From: JASFJH01 sp050117725
GTDB taxonomy: Bacteria > Pseudomonadota > Gammaproteobacteria > AKS1
Direction of reading: 5' to 3'
NCBI GenBank assembly: GCA_050117725.1
Contig: JASFME010000008.1
Span: 1 to 24,888 of the forward strand
DNA: 24,888 bases
The first letter of the stretch is position 1. Each line of letters begins with the position of its first letter. Below, in pieces: positions 17,557-24,475 of the stretch. The notes beneath the pieces are model-generated. The model was not told the origin of the DNA and searched no databases. It saw nothing but the letters and a program-made list of their open reading frames with translations. The translations under genes were made by a program, and so were the position numbers.

Positions 17557-18453
17557 CTAGTCGAGCGGCTTGCCGGTCAGCCGCTCACAGGCCTCGCGGT
17601 ATTTCTCGGTGGTTTTCGCCACGATATCGGCCGGGATCTCCGGGCCGGGCGCCTTTTTGTCCCAGTCGATGCTTTCCAGCCAGTCACGGATATATTGCTT
17701 GTCGTAGCTCTCCGGGCTGCTACCGGGCTGATAGCTGTCCTTCGGCCAGAAACGCGAGGAATCCGGCGTCACGGCCTCGTCGATCAGCACCAGCGTGCCG
17801 TCCTCGTCGAGACCGAACTCGAACTTCGTGTCGGCAATGATGATGCCGCGTTCCACCGCATAGTCGCGGGCAGTGGAATACAGTTTCAGACTGACATCAC
17901 GGACCTGCTCGGCCAGTTCGCGGCCGAGCAGCCTGACGGTGGCGTCGAAGTCGATATTTTCGTCATGTTCGCCGACCTCGGCCTTTGTCGATGGCGTATA
18001 GATGGCCTGCTCCAGCTTGTCGGCCATTTGCAGCCCCTCGGGCAGCGAGATGCCGCATACGCCGCCGGTTTTCTGGTAATCCTTCCAGCCCGAGCCGATG
18101 AGATAACCGCGCACAATCGCCTCAACGGGCAGAGGCTTGAGTTTGCGCACGACAGTGGCCTGACCCTCGACAGTTGCCCGTTCAGCGGCATCCGGCAGAA
18201 CCTCGGCCAGGCTCAGGCTGCTCAGGTGATTCGGCACGATGTCGGACAGGTAATCGAACCAGAAATTCGACACGGTGGTCAGGACCCGGCCCTTGTCCGG
18301 AATCGGGGTCGGCAGCACCACGTCAAAGGCCGACAGGCGATCGGTGGTCACGATCAGCATATGCTCGTCGTCGATGTCATAAATATCACGTACCTTGCCC
18401 CGGTTGCGCAGGGTCAGGCTGGTGAGGCTGGATTCGAACAATGGCTCGCGCAT
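17557..18453 (-). CDS. purC: Phosphoribosylaminoimidazole-succinocarboxamide synthase (SAICAR synthetase)
   Basis: Catalyses the ATP-dependent addition of aspartate to CAIR in purine biosynthesis. The 298-residue protein is of the longer form rather than the ~237-residue E. coli type. It has the nucleotide loop RNRGKVRDIYDID near residue 17, then TDRLSAFDVVLPTPIPDKG and the carboxylate segment LPVEAIVRGYLIGSGWKDY. The ADTKFEFGLD..GTLVLIDEAVTPDSSRFW block is the ATP-binding signature. AGGTAGACCC precedes the ATG. No other pur gene is adjacent, so it appears to be a single-gene unit with its own promoter at 18522-18549. Confidence 0.96.
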   Translation of the reverse strand: MREPLFESSLTSLTLRNRGKVRDIYDIDDEHMLIVTTDRLSAFDVVLPTPIPDKGRVLTTVSNFWFDYLSDIVPNHLSSLSLAEVLPDAAERATVEGQATVVRKLKPLPVEAIVRGYLIGSGWKDYQKTGGVCGISLPEGLQMADKLEQAIYTPSTKAEVGEHDENIDFDATVRLLGRELAEQVRDVSLKLYSTARDYAVERGIIIADTKFEFGLDEDGTLVLIDEAVTPDSSRFWPKDSYQPGSSPESYDKQYIRDWLESIDWDKKAPGPEIPADIVAKTTEKYREACERLTGKPLD

Positions 18454-18521
18454 GGGTCTACCTGTTTGTTGTCAATGCGAAAGGGCGTCATTTTGCCGTG
18501 TCAGGCGGGTACAGGCAAATC

Positions 18522-18549
18522 TGTATATTAGCAGGCACTTATTTTTCAA
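18522..18549 (-). promoter_or_regulatory. Probable sigma-70 promoter for purC
   Basis: On the minus strand TTGAAA (18549-18544) is followed after 16 bp by TATACA (18527-18522), giving a leader of about 60 nt. I could not identify a PurR-type operator with confidence. Confidence 0.6.
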
Positions 18550-18833
18550 TATATGCGTATGGTGCTAATGTTATTAACGCGGCAGGGTGCGAGGGATGAG
18601 GCCACAGTGGTGTAATTGCCTGATCAGCCGGGCTTTATCAGAAAATTGCATCAGTACCACTGTTCCACCTGAAGCGGCGGGTCCTGCATATGCAGATTGC
18701 CCGCCTGCTTCGGGCATTTAATACCCTGATCATATTCATGAATTTCCCCTGTTATTTCAAGCCCATTCATTCCACGTGGTAACCGTGGCTTGCAGGCAAC
18801 CGGTCTTGCCGCGGTCATTAAGGACGTTCACAC
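18550..18833. other. Intergenic region between divergent purC and def
   Basis: Apart from the purC promoter, the 380-bp gap holds no credible ORF. One weak inverted pair (GCCCGCCTGCTTCGGGC near 18700) is present. The def promoter must lie here, but no clear -35/-10 pair stands out. Confidence 0.4.
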
Positions 18834-19373
18834 ATGGCGGTCAGAGAAATACTACGCATGGGCGATCCGCGCCTGTTACGGCCTGCTGCCGAGGTCAGCG
18901 AATTCAAGGCACCCCGCCTGCAAGCACTGCTCGATGACATGTTTGAAACCATGGCGGCTTGCGACGGTGCGGGCCTGGCGGCACCGCAAATCGGTGTCGA
19001 TCTGCGCGTCGTGATTTTCGGCGTTGAACACACGCCGCGTTACCCGGATGTCGAAGCCGTGCCGCAAACCGTACTCATCAACCCCGTGATTACCCCGCTT
19101 GACGATGAGACAGACCTGGCCTGGGAAGGGTGCCTGTCGGTACCGGGGATGCGTGGTCTCGTGCCACGGTATACGAAGATCCGTTACACCGGCCTTGATG
19201 CGCAGGGCAAGGCGATCGATCGCAGCGTGACCGGATTCCATGCGCGGGTGGTGCAGCACGAGTGCGATCACCTCGACGGCATTCTTTACCCGATGCGTAT
19301 TCCGGATCTGCGTTACTTCGGCTTTATCGACGAATTGTTTGCCGAGGGTTCGATTGCCAACCCGGCGACATAA
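18834..19373 (+). CDS. def: Peptide deformylase
   Basis: A metalloenzyme that removes the N-formyl group from new polypeptides. All three family motifs are intact: GAGLAAPQ (45-52), EGCLSVPG with metal-ligand Cys100, and HECDH (142-146) with the two histidine ligands and the catalytic Glu. The 179-residue length is slightly longer than E. coli Def. It is not next to fmt or rsmB, so it may be a second deformylase; the MAVREILRMGDPRLL start resembles such stand-alone copies. A bidirectional terminator overlaps its stop codon. Confidence 0.96.
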   Translation: MAVREILRMGDPRLLRPAAEVSEFKAPRLQALLDDMFETMAACDGAGLAAPQIGVDLRVVIFGVEHTPRYPDVEAVPQTVLINPVITPLDDETDLAWEGCLSVPGMRGLVPRYTKIRYTGLDAQGKAIDRSVTGFHARVVQHECDHLDGILYPMRIPDLRYFGFIDELFAEGSIANPAT

Positions 19374-19403
19374 AAAAGCCGGTAACATCGTTACCGGCTT
19401 TTT
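19372..19403. terminator. Bidirectional terminator between def and the OmpA-like gene
   Basis: AAAAGCCGGTAAC-ATC-GTTACCGGCTTTT forms a 13-bp stem with T runs on both strands. It begins within the def stop codon and lies 17 bp from the stop of the convergent OmpA-like gene. Confidence 0.95.
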
Positions 19404-19420
19404 ACGTATAGTTGGTTTTG

Positions 19421-20035
19421 TTATTTGACCTGCGTCGCCCTGATCGAGATTTCAACCCGACGGTTCTGTTGCCGACCTTCACGGGTTTTATTCGATGCGA
19501 CCGGTGAAGTCTCGCCCATGCCGGAGGTCGAAATCACCGAACTATCGATTCCCTGTTGTACGAGATAGTTCCTGACCGAGGCCGCGCGGCGCTCGCTCAG
19601 GCCCTGGTTGTAGGCTTCGGTACCGACGCTGTCGGTGTGCCCGACCACCGTAATGCTCTCGACCGAGGCAAACGATTTCAGCTTGGCAGCCACATCGTCC
19701 AGTTCGCGCATGCCTTCCGGGCGCAGGTTGGATTTGTCCGTGTCGAACAGGGCGTGCGCCCCGAGCGTGATCGTTTCAATAACAGGCTTCGGTGGCGGGG
19801 GCGGAGGAGCCGGTTTTGGCGCAGGTTCAGCAACCTTCTTCGGTTCATCTGCGCAGTATCCGACGCCGCCGTCTTTGTGGAAATGTTTGAGTTTGTCGTA
19901 CGAAACGCATTCACCGAAGCCATCGGTGACATAGTTGCCGTCGCTGTCTGTGACGACCCCCTCAAGCGCGTAGGCATTGCCGCTAAGCAAGATCAGGCTG
20001 CAGATACTGGCAGGGATCAGGAAGTTCTTTTTCAT
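19421..20035 (-). CDS. OmpA-family outer-membrane/peptidoglycan-binding protein
   Basis: A 204-residue exported protein. A signal peptide ends about AYA (residue 23). A short N-terminal segment with two cysteines (GECVSYDK..GVGYCADEP) follows, then a Pro/Ala/Lys linker (PAPKPAPPPPPPKP) and an OmpA C-terminal domain. That domain has FDTDKSNLRP, VVGHTDSVGTEAYNQGLSERRAASVRNYL and the closing NRRVEISI, the residues that bind diaminopimelate. There is no eight-strand barrel, so it is a short peptidoglycan-linked form. I chose ATG 20035 because AGGGGGG lies eight bases upstream; an ATG at 20062 would place nine polar residues before the signal. An FNR-like palindrome lies ~70 bp upstream of the start. 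Confidence 0.92.
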   Translation of the reverse strand: MKKNFLIPASICSLILLSGNAYALEGVVTDSDGNYVTDGFGECVSYDKLKHFHKDGGVGYCADEPKKVAEPAPKPAPPPPPPKPVIETITLGAHALFDTDKSNLRPEGMRELDDVAAKLKSFASVESITVVGHTDSVGTEAYNQGLSERRAASVRNYLVQQGIDSSVISTSGMGETSPVASNKTREGRQQNRRVEISIRATQVK

Positions 20036-20104
20036 GCGTATAACCCCCCTTTTTTGTGACAATGACTGTATTCACATTCTGCAAAACAAAGGGATTATTT
20101 GTAT

Positions 20105-20118
20105 ATGATCCAGATCAA
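20105..20118 (-). promoter_or_regulatory. Candidate Crp/FNR-family operator upstream of the OmpA-like gene
   Basis: On the minus strand TTGATCTGGATCAT matches the FNR/ANR consensus TTGAT-N4-ATCAA in nine of ten positions. It is centred about 77 bp before the ATG at 20035. A -10-like TACAGT at 20070-20065 would place the site ~53 bp upstream of the start, somewhat off the usual -41.5. Confidence 0.4.
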
Positions 20119-20120
20119 TA

Positions 20121-20705
20121 TCAACCAAAATACTCAGGCGAATTACCCTCTTTCCACTTGATATTGCAGCCCATGCTCGGTTGTTGTTGCTCTTCGGGAA
20201 TAGTGCTACCTGCAAGCACGGTGTCGATGGCATGACGCATATCCTCACCAGTGACAGGGATATCATTGCCGGGACGCGAAGCATCAAACTGACCGCGGTA
20301 GGCCAGTTGCATATCCGCATCAAACAGGAAGAAGTCCGGCGTACAGGCTGCCTTGTAGGCCTGGGCAACCTGCTGGCTTTCGTCATACAGGTAGGGAAAA
20401 CGATAAGCCATGTTCTGCACTTCTTCGATCATCTTTTCCGGGCTGTCGTCCGGGTAATTGGCGACGTCATTGGCGTTGATCGCCACCGCGGCAAGCCCCC
20501 TGTCACGGTATTCATCAATGAGTTGGTTGAGCGGGCCATTCAGGTGCTTTACATACGGGCAGTGATTGCACATGAAGATGACCAGTAGAGCCTTGCACCC
20601 GGCAAAATCAGACAGCGATACCTTTTTGCCGGTCGCCGGTTCCGGCAAAGAGAAATCCGGTGCCGGTGTGCCCAGTTCAAGCATGGTGGACTCGGTACGA
20701 ACCAT
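20121..20705 (-). CDS. Thioredoxin-fold (AhpC/TSA-like redoxin) protein
   Basis: A 194-residue cytosolic protein with the redoxin opening LELGTPAPDFSLPEPATGKKVSLSDF and a CxxC in MCNHCPYVK (Cys46, Cys49), where AhpC proteins have a single cysteine. The rest (AAVAINANDVANYPDD, YDESQQVAQAYKAACTPDFFLFDAD, YRGQFDASRPGND) is typical of a widespread 'thioredoxin family protein' group with this CNHCP motif, whose exact substrate is unknown. I see no signal peptide. I chose ATG 20705 because AAGGA precedes it; the frame is open to 20747. It lies 85 bp upstream of the OmpA-like gene in the same direction, with a possible FNR site between them. Confidence 0.87.
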   Translation of the reverse strand: MVRTESTMLELGTPAPDFSLPEPATGKKVSLSDFAGCKALLVIFMCNHCPYVKHLNGPLNQLIDEYRDRGLAAVAINANDVANYPDDSPEKMIEEVQNMAYRFPYLYDESQQVAQAYKAACTPDFFLFDADMQLAYRGQFDASRPGNDIPVTGEDMRHAIDTVLAGSTIPEEQQQPSMGCNIKWKEGNSPEYFG

Positions 20706-20828
20706 AATAGCGATCCTTTCGTTATGACAGGGAGTTTCAGGCATCAAGCGTAAATCATAAACGTGCCAGGAATCCAGTCAGTCAGAGAGATGTTTTTTTC
20801 AGGGAGTGATGCCAGTATGACGTACTGA

Positions 20829-20856
20829 TTCAATCACCTGGTAGATTTGCTATAGT
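20829..20856 (+). promoter_or_regulatory. Probable extended -10 promoter for the DUF2959 gene
   Basis: TTCAAT (20829-20834) and TATAGT (20851-20856) are 16 bp apart, and a TGC directly precedes the -10 box, as in extended -10 promoters. The start would fall ~22 nt before the ATG at 20886. Confidence 0.5.
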
Positions 20857-20885
20857 GTCACAAACCAGACAACAAGAGCGGTAAT

Positions 20886-21545
20886 ATGCCGGGTATGAAA
20901 TCGTTGATGCATTTAAACCTGTTTGTCGTATGTTCATTCGCACTCGCCCTGGTCGGCTGCGAGACCGTCTACTACGGTACGATGGAAAAGTTCGGCATAG
21001 AAAAACGCGATATCCTGGTTGACCGCGTGGGGAAGACCCGGGATGCCCAGCAAGAAGCGAAGCAGCAGTTCGAATCTTCCCTGGAACAGTTCATCTCGGT
21101 GACGAATTTTAGCGGTGGCGACCTGGAGAAACAGTACCGCGATCTCAAGGCAGAGTTCGAGGACAGCGAAGACAGGGCCAATGAGGTCCACGAACGTATA
21201 GCCAGTCTTGAAGGGGTATCAGAGGATTTATTTGATGAATGGCACGATGAACTGGGCCAGTATACGAACCCGGATTTGCGCCGCCGCAGCCAGCGTCGGC
21301 TGAATGACACCCGGGCAAGTTACAGCAGGCTGATAAAAGTCATGAAATCAGCGGAACAGAAGATGGAGCCTGTACTGGCCGCGTTACGCGATCGCGTACT
21401 GTTTCTCAAGCATAATCTGAATGCACGTGCTATCGCGTCCCTGAAAGCCGATCGTGATGTGATAAAGACAGATGTGGCAGCCCTGGTTCGTGATATGAAC
21501 AAATCCATTGATGAGGCTGATCGCTTTATCAAGGCAATGGAATGA
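20886..21545 (+). CDS. DUF2959 family lipoprotein
   Basis: A 219-residue protein with a lipoprotein signal: the hydrophobic stretch LNLFVVCSFALALVGC ends in a lipobox with Cys25. The mature part begins ETVYYGTMEKFGIEKRDILVDRVGKTRDAQQEAKQQFESSLEQF, the DUF2959 hallmark. It is almost wholly helical and charged (heptads over residues ~60-110 and 155-215), consistent with a coiled coil in the periplasm. Function is unknown. The start could also be the ATG three codons later. It is followed after 47 bp by a YqaE/Pmp3 membrane protein on the same strand. Confidence 0.88.
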   Translation: MPGMKSLMHLNLFVVCSFALALVGCETVYYGTMEKFGIEKRDILVDRVGKTRDAQQEAKQQFESSLEQFISVTNFSGGDLEKQYRDLKAEFEDSEDRANEVHERIASLEGVSEDLFDEWHDELGQYTNPDLRRRSQRRLNDTRASYSRLIKVMKSAEQKMEPVLAALRDRVLFLKHNLNARAIASLKADRDVIKTDVAALVRDMNKSIDEADRFIKAME

Positions 21546-21592
21546 CGCGGGATTTAATCGTCGTTGTTTGGCAAAAAAATGGAGAGTGATAA

Positions 21593-21784
21593 ATGAGGGT
21601 ATTACTGGCGATCTTATTGCCATGGCTGCAATTCTTCACGATTGGCCGACCGTTTGCAGGTATCATATGCCTGATCCTCCAACTTACATTGATAGGCTGG
21701 ATCCCCGCGGCGATCTGGTCGGTGTACGCCCTGAGTCAATACAAAACCGACAAAAAGATAGCAAAGGCATTATCAGGAAAGTAA
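21593..21784 (+). CDS. YqaE/Pmp3 family small membrane protein
   Basis: A 63-residue protein with two hydrophobic spans (about residues 3-20 and 23-46) joined by a short turn, ending in a charged tail (SQYKTDKKIAKALSGK). The order of the spans and the LTLIGWIPAAIWSVYAL segment are those of the Pmp3/YqaE family, linked in yeast and plants to membrane potential and salt or cold stress. GGAG lies nine bases before the ATG. It lies directly after the DUF2959 lipoprotein and probably shares its transcript. Confidence 0.82.
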   Translation: MRVLLAILLPWLQFFTIGRPFAGIICLILQLTLIGWIPAAIWSVYALSQYKTDKKIAKALSGK

Positions 21785-21841
21785 TGCCCCTGCCGGGCCG
21801 ATGCTAAAGCAGCCCGGCAATGAAATCCCCTCGCATAATCA

Positions 21842-22681
21842 CTATAAAACAGGTATTTTTTCTTCAGGCAAAAGAAATTGCACAGGGTGTTGTGTTACCG
21901 GGCATGTAAAGGCGAGTGACACAGCGCAAAGCTGCAAGTCCTGTTTATCCGTCTTGTTACCATACTGGCGATCACCGACTACAGGATAACCCGCCTCGCT
22001 CAGATGACGGCGGATCTGGTGCTTGCGTCCGGTATCAATACGTACGTCGAGCAGACTGCGATCGGTGTCAACATCGTAAGCTTGTCGCTGTACGTGGCTG
22101 ACCGCGGGCTTGTTATCAACATCGCTGTCCAGCGTCATGTCCTGTGCAGGGAAACAACCGTGCGTGATCACGTGGTAATGTTTCTCTACTTTACGTGCAC
22201 GGAATTTATCAGCCAGTGCCGCAGCAATGCGTTTCTCATGCGCGATAATGATCAACCCGCTGGCCGCACGATCCAGCCGGTGCACAATGAAAGCGGGACG
22301 TTGTGGTGTGAGGTGTTGCTCGGCCCAGCGGTACACGGTGCAATGGTCACCCCACTTTGAGCCTTGCGAGAACATGCCGGAAGGCTTGAACCAGATACTG
22401 TAAGCCCCTTCATCACTGATCAGTTCGGCCGGTACGGGCCCGGCATCAAGGATCTTGCTGTCGTAGTACAGGTGCAGGGTATCACCATTTTGTAGCGGCT
22501 TGCTGGCACGACGCAGCCGCCTGGTCTGCTTGCCATGCGTGAGCCACACAGCACCATTGTGCATGACCATCTTGATACGCTGTTTCGACAATGGAGTGTG
22601 CTCGGCCAGCCACTCAACAGCTGTCCTGCCGGGAATATCGATAGAAAGATGTTGCTCAAAGTGTGTTGCCGGCAGAATCAT
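21842..22681 (-). CDS. RluA-family RNA pseudouridine synthase
   Basis: A 279-residue protein that should isomerise uridine to pseudouridine in rRNA or tRNA. Residues ~18-75 (GRTAVEWLAEHTPLSKQRIKMVMHNGAVWLTHGK..) form an S4-like RNA-binding start. The catalytic motif HRLDRAASGL (134-143, Asp137) is intact, and RIDTGRKHQIRRHLSEAGYPVVGDRQYG is the family's second signature. The target base cannot be read from sequence. It lies 38 bp downstream of the secreted-protein gene in the same direction, and the stop at 21842 is followed by intergenic DNA without a clear terminator. Confidence 0.92.
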   Translation of the reverse strand: MILPATHFEQHLSIDIPGRTAVEWLAEHTPLSKQRIKMVMHNGAVWLTHGKQTRRLRRASKPLQNGDTLHLYYDSKILDAGPVPAELISDEGAYSIWFKPSGMFSQGSKWGDHCTVYRWAEQHLTPQRPAFIVHRLDRAASGLIIIAHEKRIAAALADKFRARKVEKHYHVITHGCFPAQDMTLDSDVDNKPAVSHVQRQAYDVDTDRSLLDVRIDTGRKHQIRRHLSEAGYPVVGDRQYGNKTDKQDLQLCAVSLAFTCPVTQHPVQFLLPEEKIPVL

Positions 22682-22719
22682 GGTGAAAAGGCCAAAGGCG
22701 CGCTTTTACGCCCGCAATG

Positions 22720-23697
22720 CTAGTTTTTGTCAAAGCCATTGCGCAGGCATTGTCCGTTAGGATGTATACCGTTATCAGGCTGGGAACTGTTTGCGTTGAA
22801 CATGGCTTGCAGGCGCATCTGATCCTGCCACTCCTTGCGCTTGAATTGCAGATAGTCAGCTTTATCCATTTCGTATAACTGTTCGTGATGCTGCTCGGTA
22901 AGCTCAAACCATTTGTTGATGCGCGCCTCGAATTGCTTATCGGCAGGTTCGGCCAGGCTGTCCAGGTAACTCTGGATAGCGAAGTAATAGCGTATGGAAT
23001 TGCGTTCAATGACACCGCGGATGCCATTTACATAAACAGGCTTTCCGTCCTCATCATGATCCATGACACTAAAGCCGATCTTGTCGGAGCCCAACGTCAT
23101 GAAGTAAGTACTCATCGCGATACTGGTCACAAAGCCGTGTTCATACGAATAATGAAAGTGAATGAAGGTAGACGACTCCGTCAGTGGGATGGCCTCGGCG
23201 GTGATGATGTAATTTTCCGTATCCAGTGGGCCATCGTCAGCTTCCAGCGATATTTTGAAATAATCATCCTGGCGAGACTTGATAGAGTAGAGGTAATCAA
23301 TCTGGTATACCTCATCCGCCTTTTCATAGAATTTACGACCACTGTAGATGTTCAGGTTACACTGGTTGTTTTGATGCTGGTAGGTGCAGGCCTTGACATT
23401 GAGATGCTGCGGTACGATGTCACACCAGTTGGCCGGGGCGCCGAGTGCGTCGCGAATACTTGCGAAAGGGTGATGGATAATACCGTAGACATCGCCCGCG
23501 ATTTTGCCATTGCCCCCGTTGGACTCGAGGTAGATGGGGATGCCATAGACATTTTTCTCAAGCTGGTCATTAATATTGTAATATTTGGCATACAGTGCAT
23601 CAGCCTCGGCATGCGCGGGGACGCTCGTCAGTGCCATGCTGACTACAATGGCCAGCGTGAGCAGGGAAGGGATACTAATGAATTGCCAGAACCGCAT
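22720..23697 (-). CDS. Secreted protein of unknown function
   Basis: A 325-residue protein with a clear signal peptide (MRFWQF, hydrophobic core, cut after AHA at residue 30). The mature part has IHHPFASIRDALGAPANWCDIVPQHLNVKACTYQ followed by alternating strands to GFSVMDHDEDGKPVYVNGIRGVIERNSIRYYFAIQSYLDSL. This pattern reminds me of START/SRPBCC-like lipid-binding folds, but I cannot confirm it. Four cysteines cluster around residues 90-120 plus one near the end, and disulphides are possible in the periplasm. The last ~90 residues (EQHHEQLYEMDKADYLQFKRKEWQDQMRLQ) are helical and charged. It is the first gene of a likely two-gene unit with the RluA-type synthase. Confidence 0.75.
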   Translation of the reverse strand: MRFWQFISIPSLLTLAIVVSMALTSVPAHAEADALYAKYYNINDQLEKNVYGIPIYLESNGGNGKIAGDVYGIIHHPFASIRDALGAPANWCDIVPQHLNVKACTYQHQNNQCNLNIYSGRKFYEKADEVYQIDYLYSIKSRQDDYFKISLEADDGPLDTENYIITAEAIPLTESSTFIHFHYSYEHGFVTSIAMSTYFMTLGSDKIGFSVMDHDEDGKPVYVNGIRGVIERNSIRYYFAIQSYLDSLAEPADKQFEARINKWFELTEQHHEQLYEMDKADYLQFKRKEWQDQMRLQAMFNANSSQPDNGIHPNGQCLRNGFDKN

Positions 23698-23776
23698 AGC
23701 TGTATAAGGTATGGTCGAAGCCTGATGCTTTCAATAGCGAAGACAGTAAATATATATAAAACAACAACATGCCTGG

Positions 23777-24376
23777 CTATCTGGCGGCGTTTTTTATGGA
23801 ACGGGCGACCGTATAGTTCCTGCCCTGTTTGAGTTTCCTGTAATTGCCGAAGATCTCGTCCATGTGCCGTTTCATGAACTGGCGCAGACCGGTAACCGTC
23901 ACGACATAAAGCTGGCCACCGGGTTTCAGGTGGGCCTTCGCGTCATGCAGGATAATCTGCAGCAATTCCTTGCCGACCTTGGCGGGAATGTTCGAAACGA
24001 TACAATCGAATTTACGATCACCGACCTGGTCGAAGGCATTGCTCAGGATGGCCTCGGCATTGGCGATATTGTTGGCCCTGATATTCCTGTTCGCATAGTC
24101 AACAGCGACAAAGTCCTTGTCGGCCATAAGCGTCCTGCCATTTGGTGCGAGTTTTGCCAGCGTGATGCCGAGTGGTCCGTAACCACAGCCGAGGTCGAAA
24201 CAGTCTGCATCATCGGCAATTTCGATATACTTGAGCAGTAATTTGCTACCCTCATCGATCTCGCGCGGCGAGAACAGACCCCATGTCGTATAGAAGTGCA
24301 GGGCCTGATCGCACAGCGTGACATCGAATTCGATGTCCTTGCGCAGCTTATCAAGATAATCAGGGAACTGTGTCAT
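23777..24376 (-). CDS. Class I SAM-dependent methyltransferase, MTS/RsmC-like small domain
   Basis: A 199-residue methyltransferase. Motif I is FDLGCGYGPLGITLA (60-74), the acidic residue of motif II is in LMADKDF (83-89), and motif IV is SNIPAK (128-133), the variant of NPPY seen in the 'small domain' methyltransferases related to RsmC/RlmG. The C-terminus LYVVTVTGLRQFMKRHMDEIFGNYRKLKQGRNYTVARS is typical of this group. The substrate is unknown; rRNA guanine N2 is a family-based guess. No Shine-Dalgarno is visible before ATG 24376, which lies only 12 bp after an ACAGGATTAA repeat. The gene ends 79 bp from the secreted-protein gene. Confidence 0.87.
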   Translation of the reverse strand: MTQFPDYLDKLRKDIEFDVTLCDQALHFYTTWGLFSPREIDEGSKLLLKYIEIADDADCFDLGCGYGPLGITLAKLAPNGRTLMADKDFVAVDYANRNIRANNIANAEAILSNAFDQVGDRKFDCIVSNIPAKVGKELLQIILHDAKAHLKPGGQLYVVTVTGLRQFMKRHMDEIFGNYRKLKQGRNYTVARSIKNAAR

Positions 24377-24387
24377 ACAATATCATT

Positions 24388-24420
24388 GGACAGGATTAAC
24401 AGGATTAACAGGATTGACAT
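24388..24420. repeat. Three tandem copies of ACAGGATTAA
   Basis: The sequence reads as a 10-bp unit, ACAGGATTAA, repeated with small changes (ACAGGATTAACAGGATT and GACAT at the end), directly upstream of the methyltransferase gene. I recall this word as a common intergenic repeat in many bacteria. There is no ORF in it. Confidence 0.7.
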
Positions 24421-24475
24421 GATATAAAAAGGCAACAATTAAATCCCGTTATATTTTATAAATACTGTCTGAAAA

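Noticed and set aside
17482..18531. 349-residue plus-strand ORF opposite purC
   Set aside because: It is the antisense shadow of purC; purC has all family motifs, a Shine-Dalgarno and a promoter, and the antisense product resembles no protein.
22885..23832. 315-residue plus-strand ORF opposite the secreted-protein gene
   Set aside because: The minus-strand frame has a clear signal peptide and a globular composition; the plus frame does not look like a protein family and lacks a start signal.
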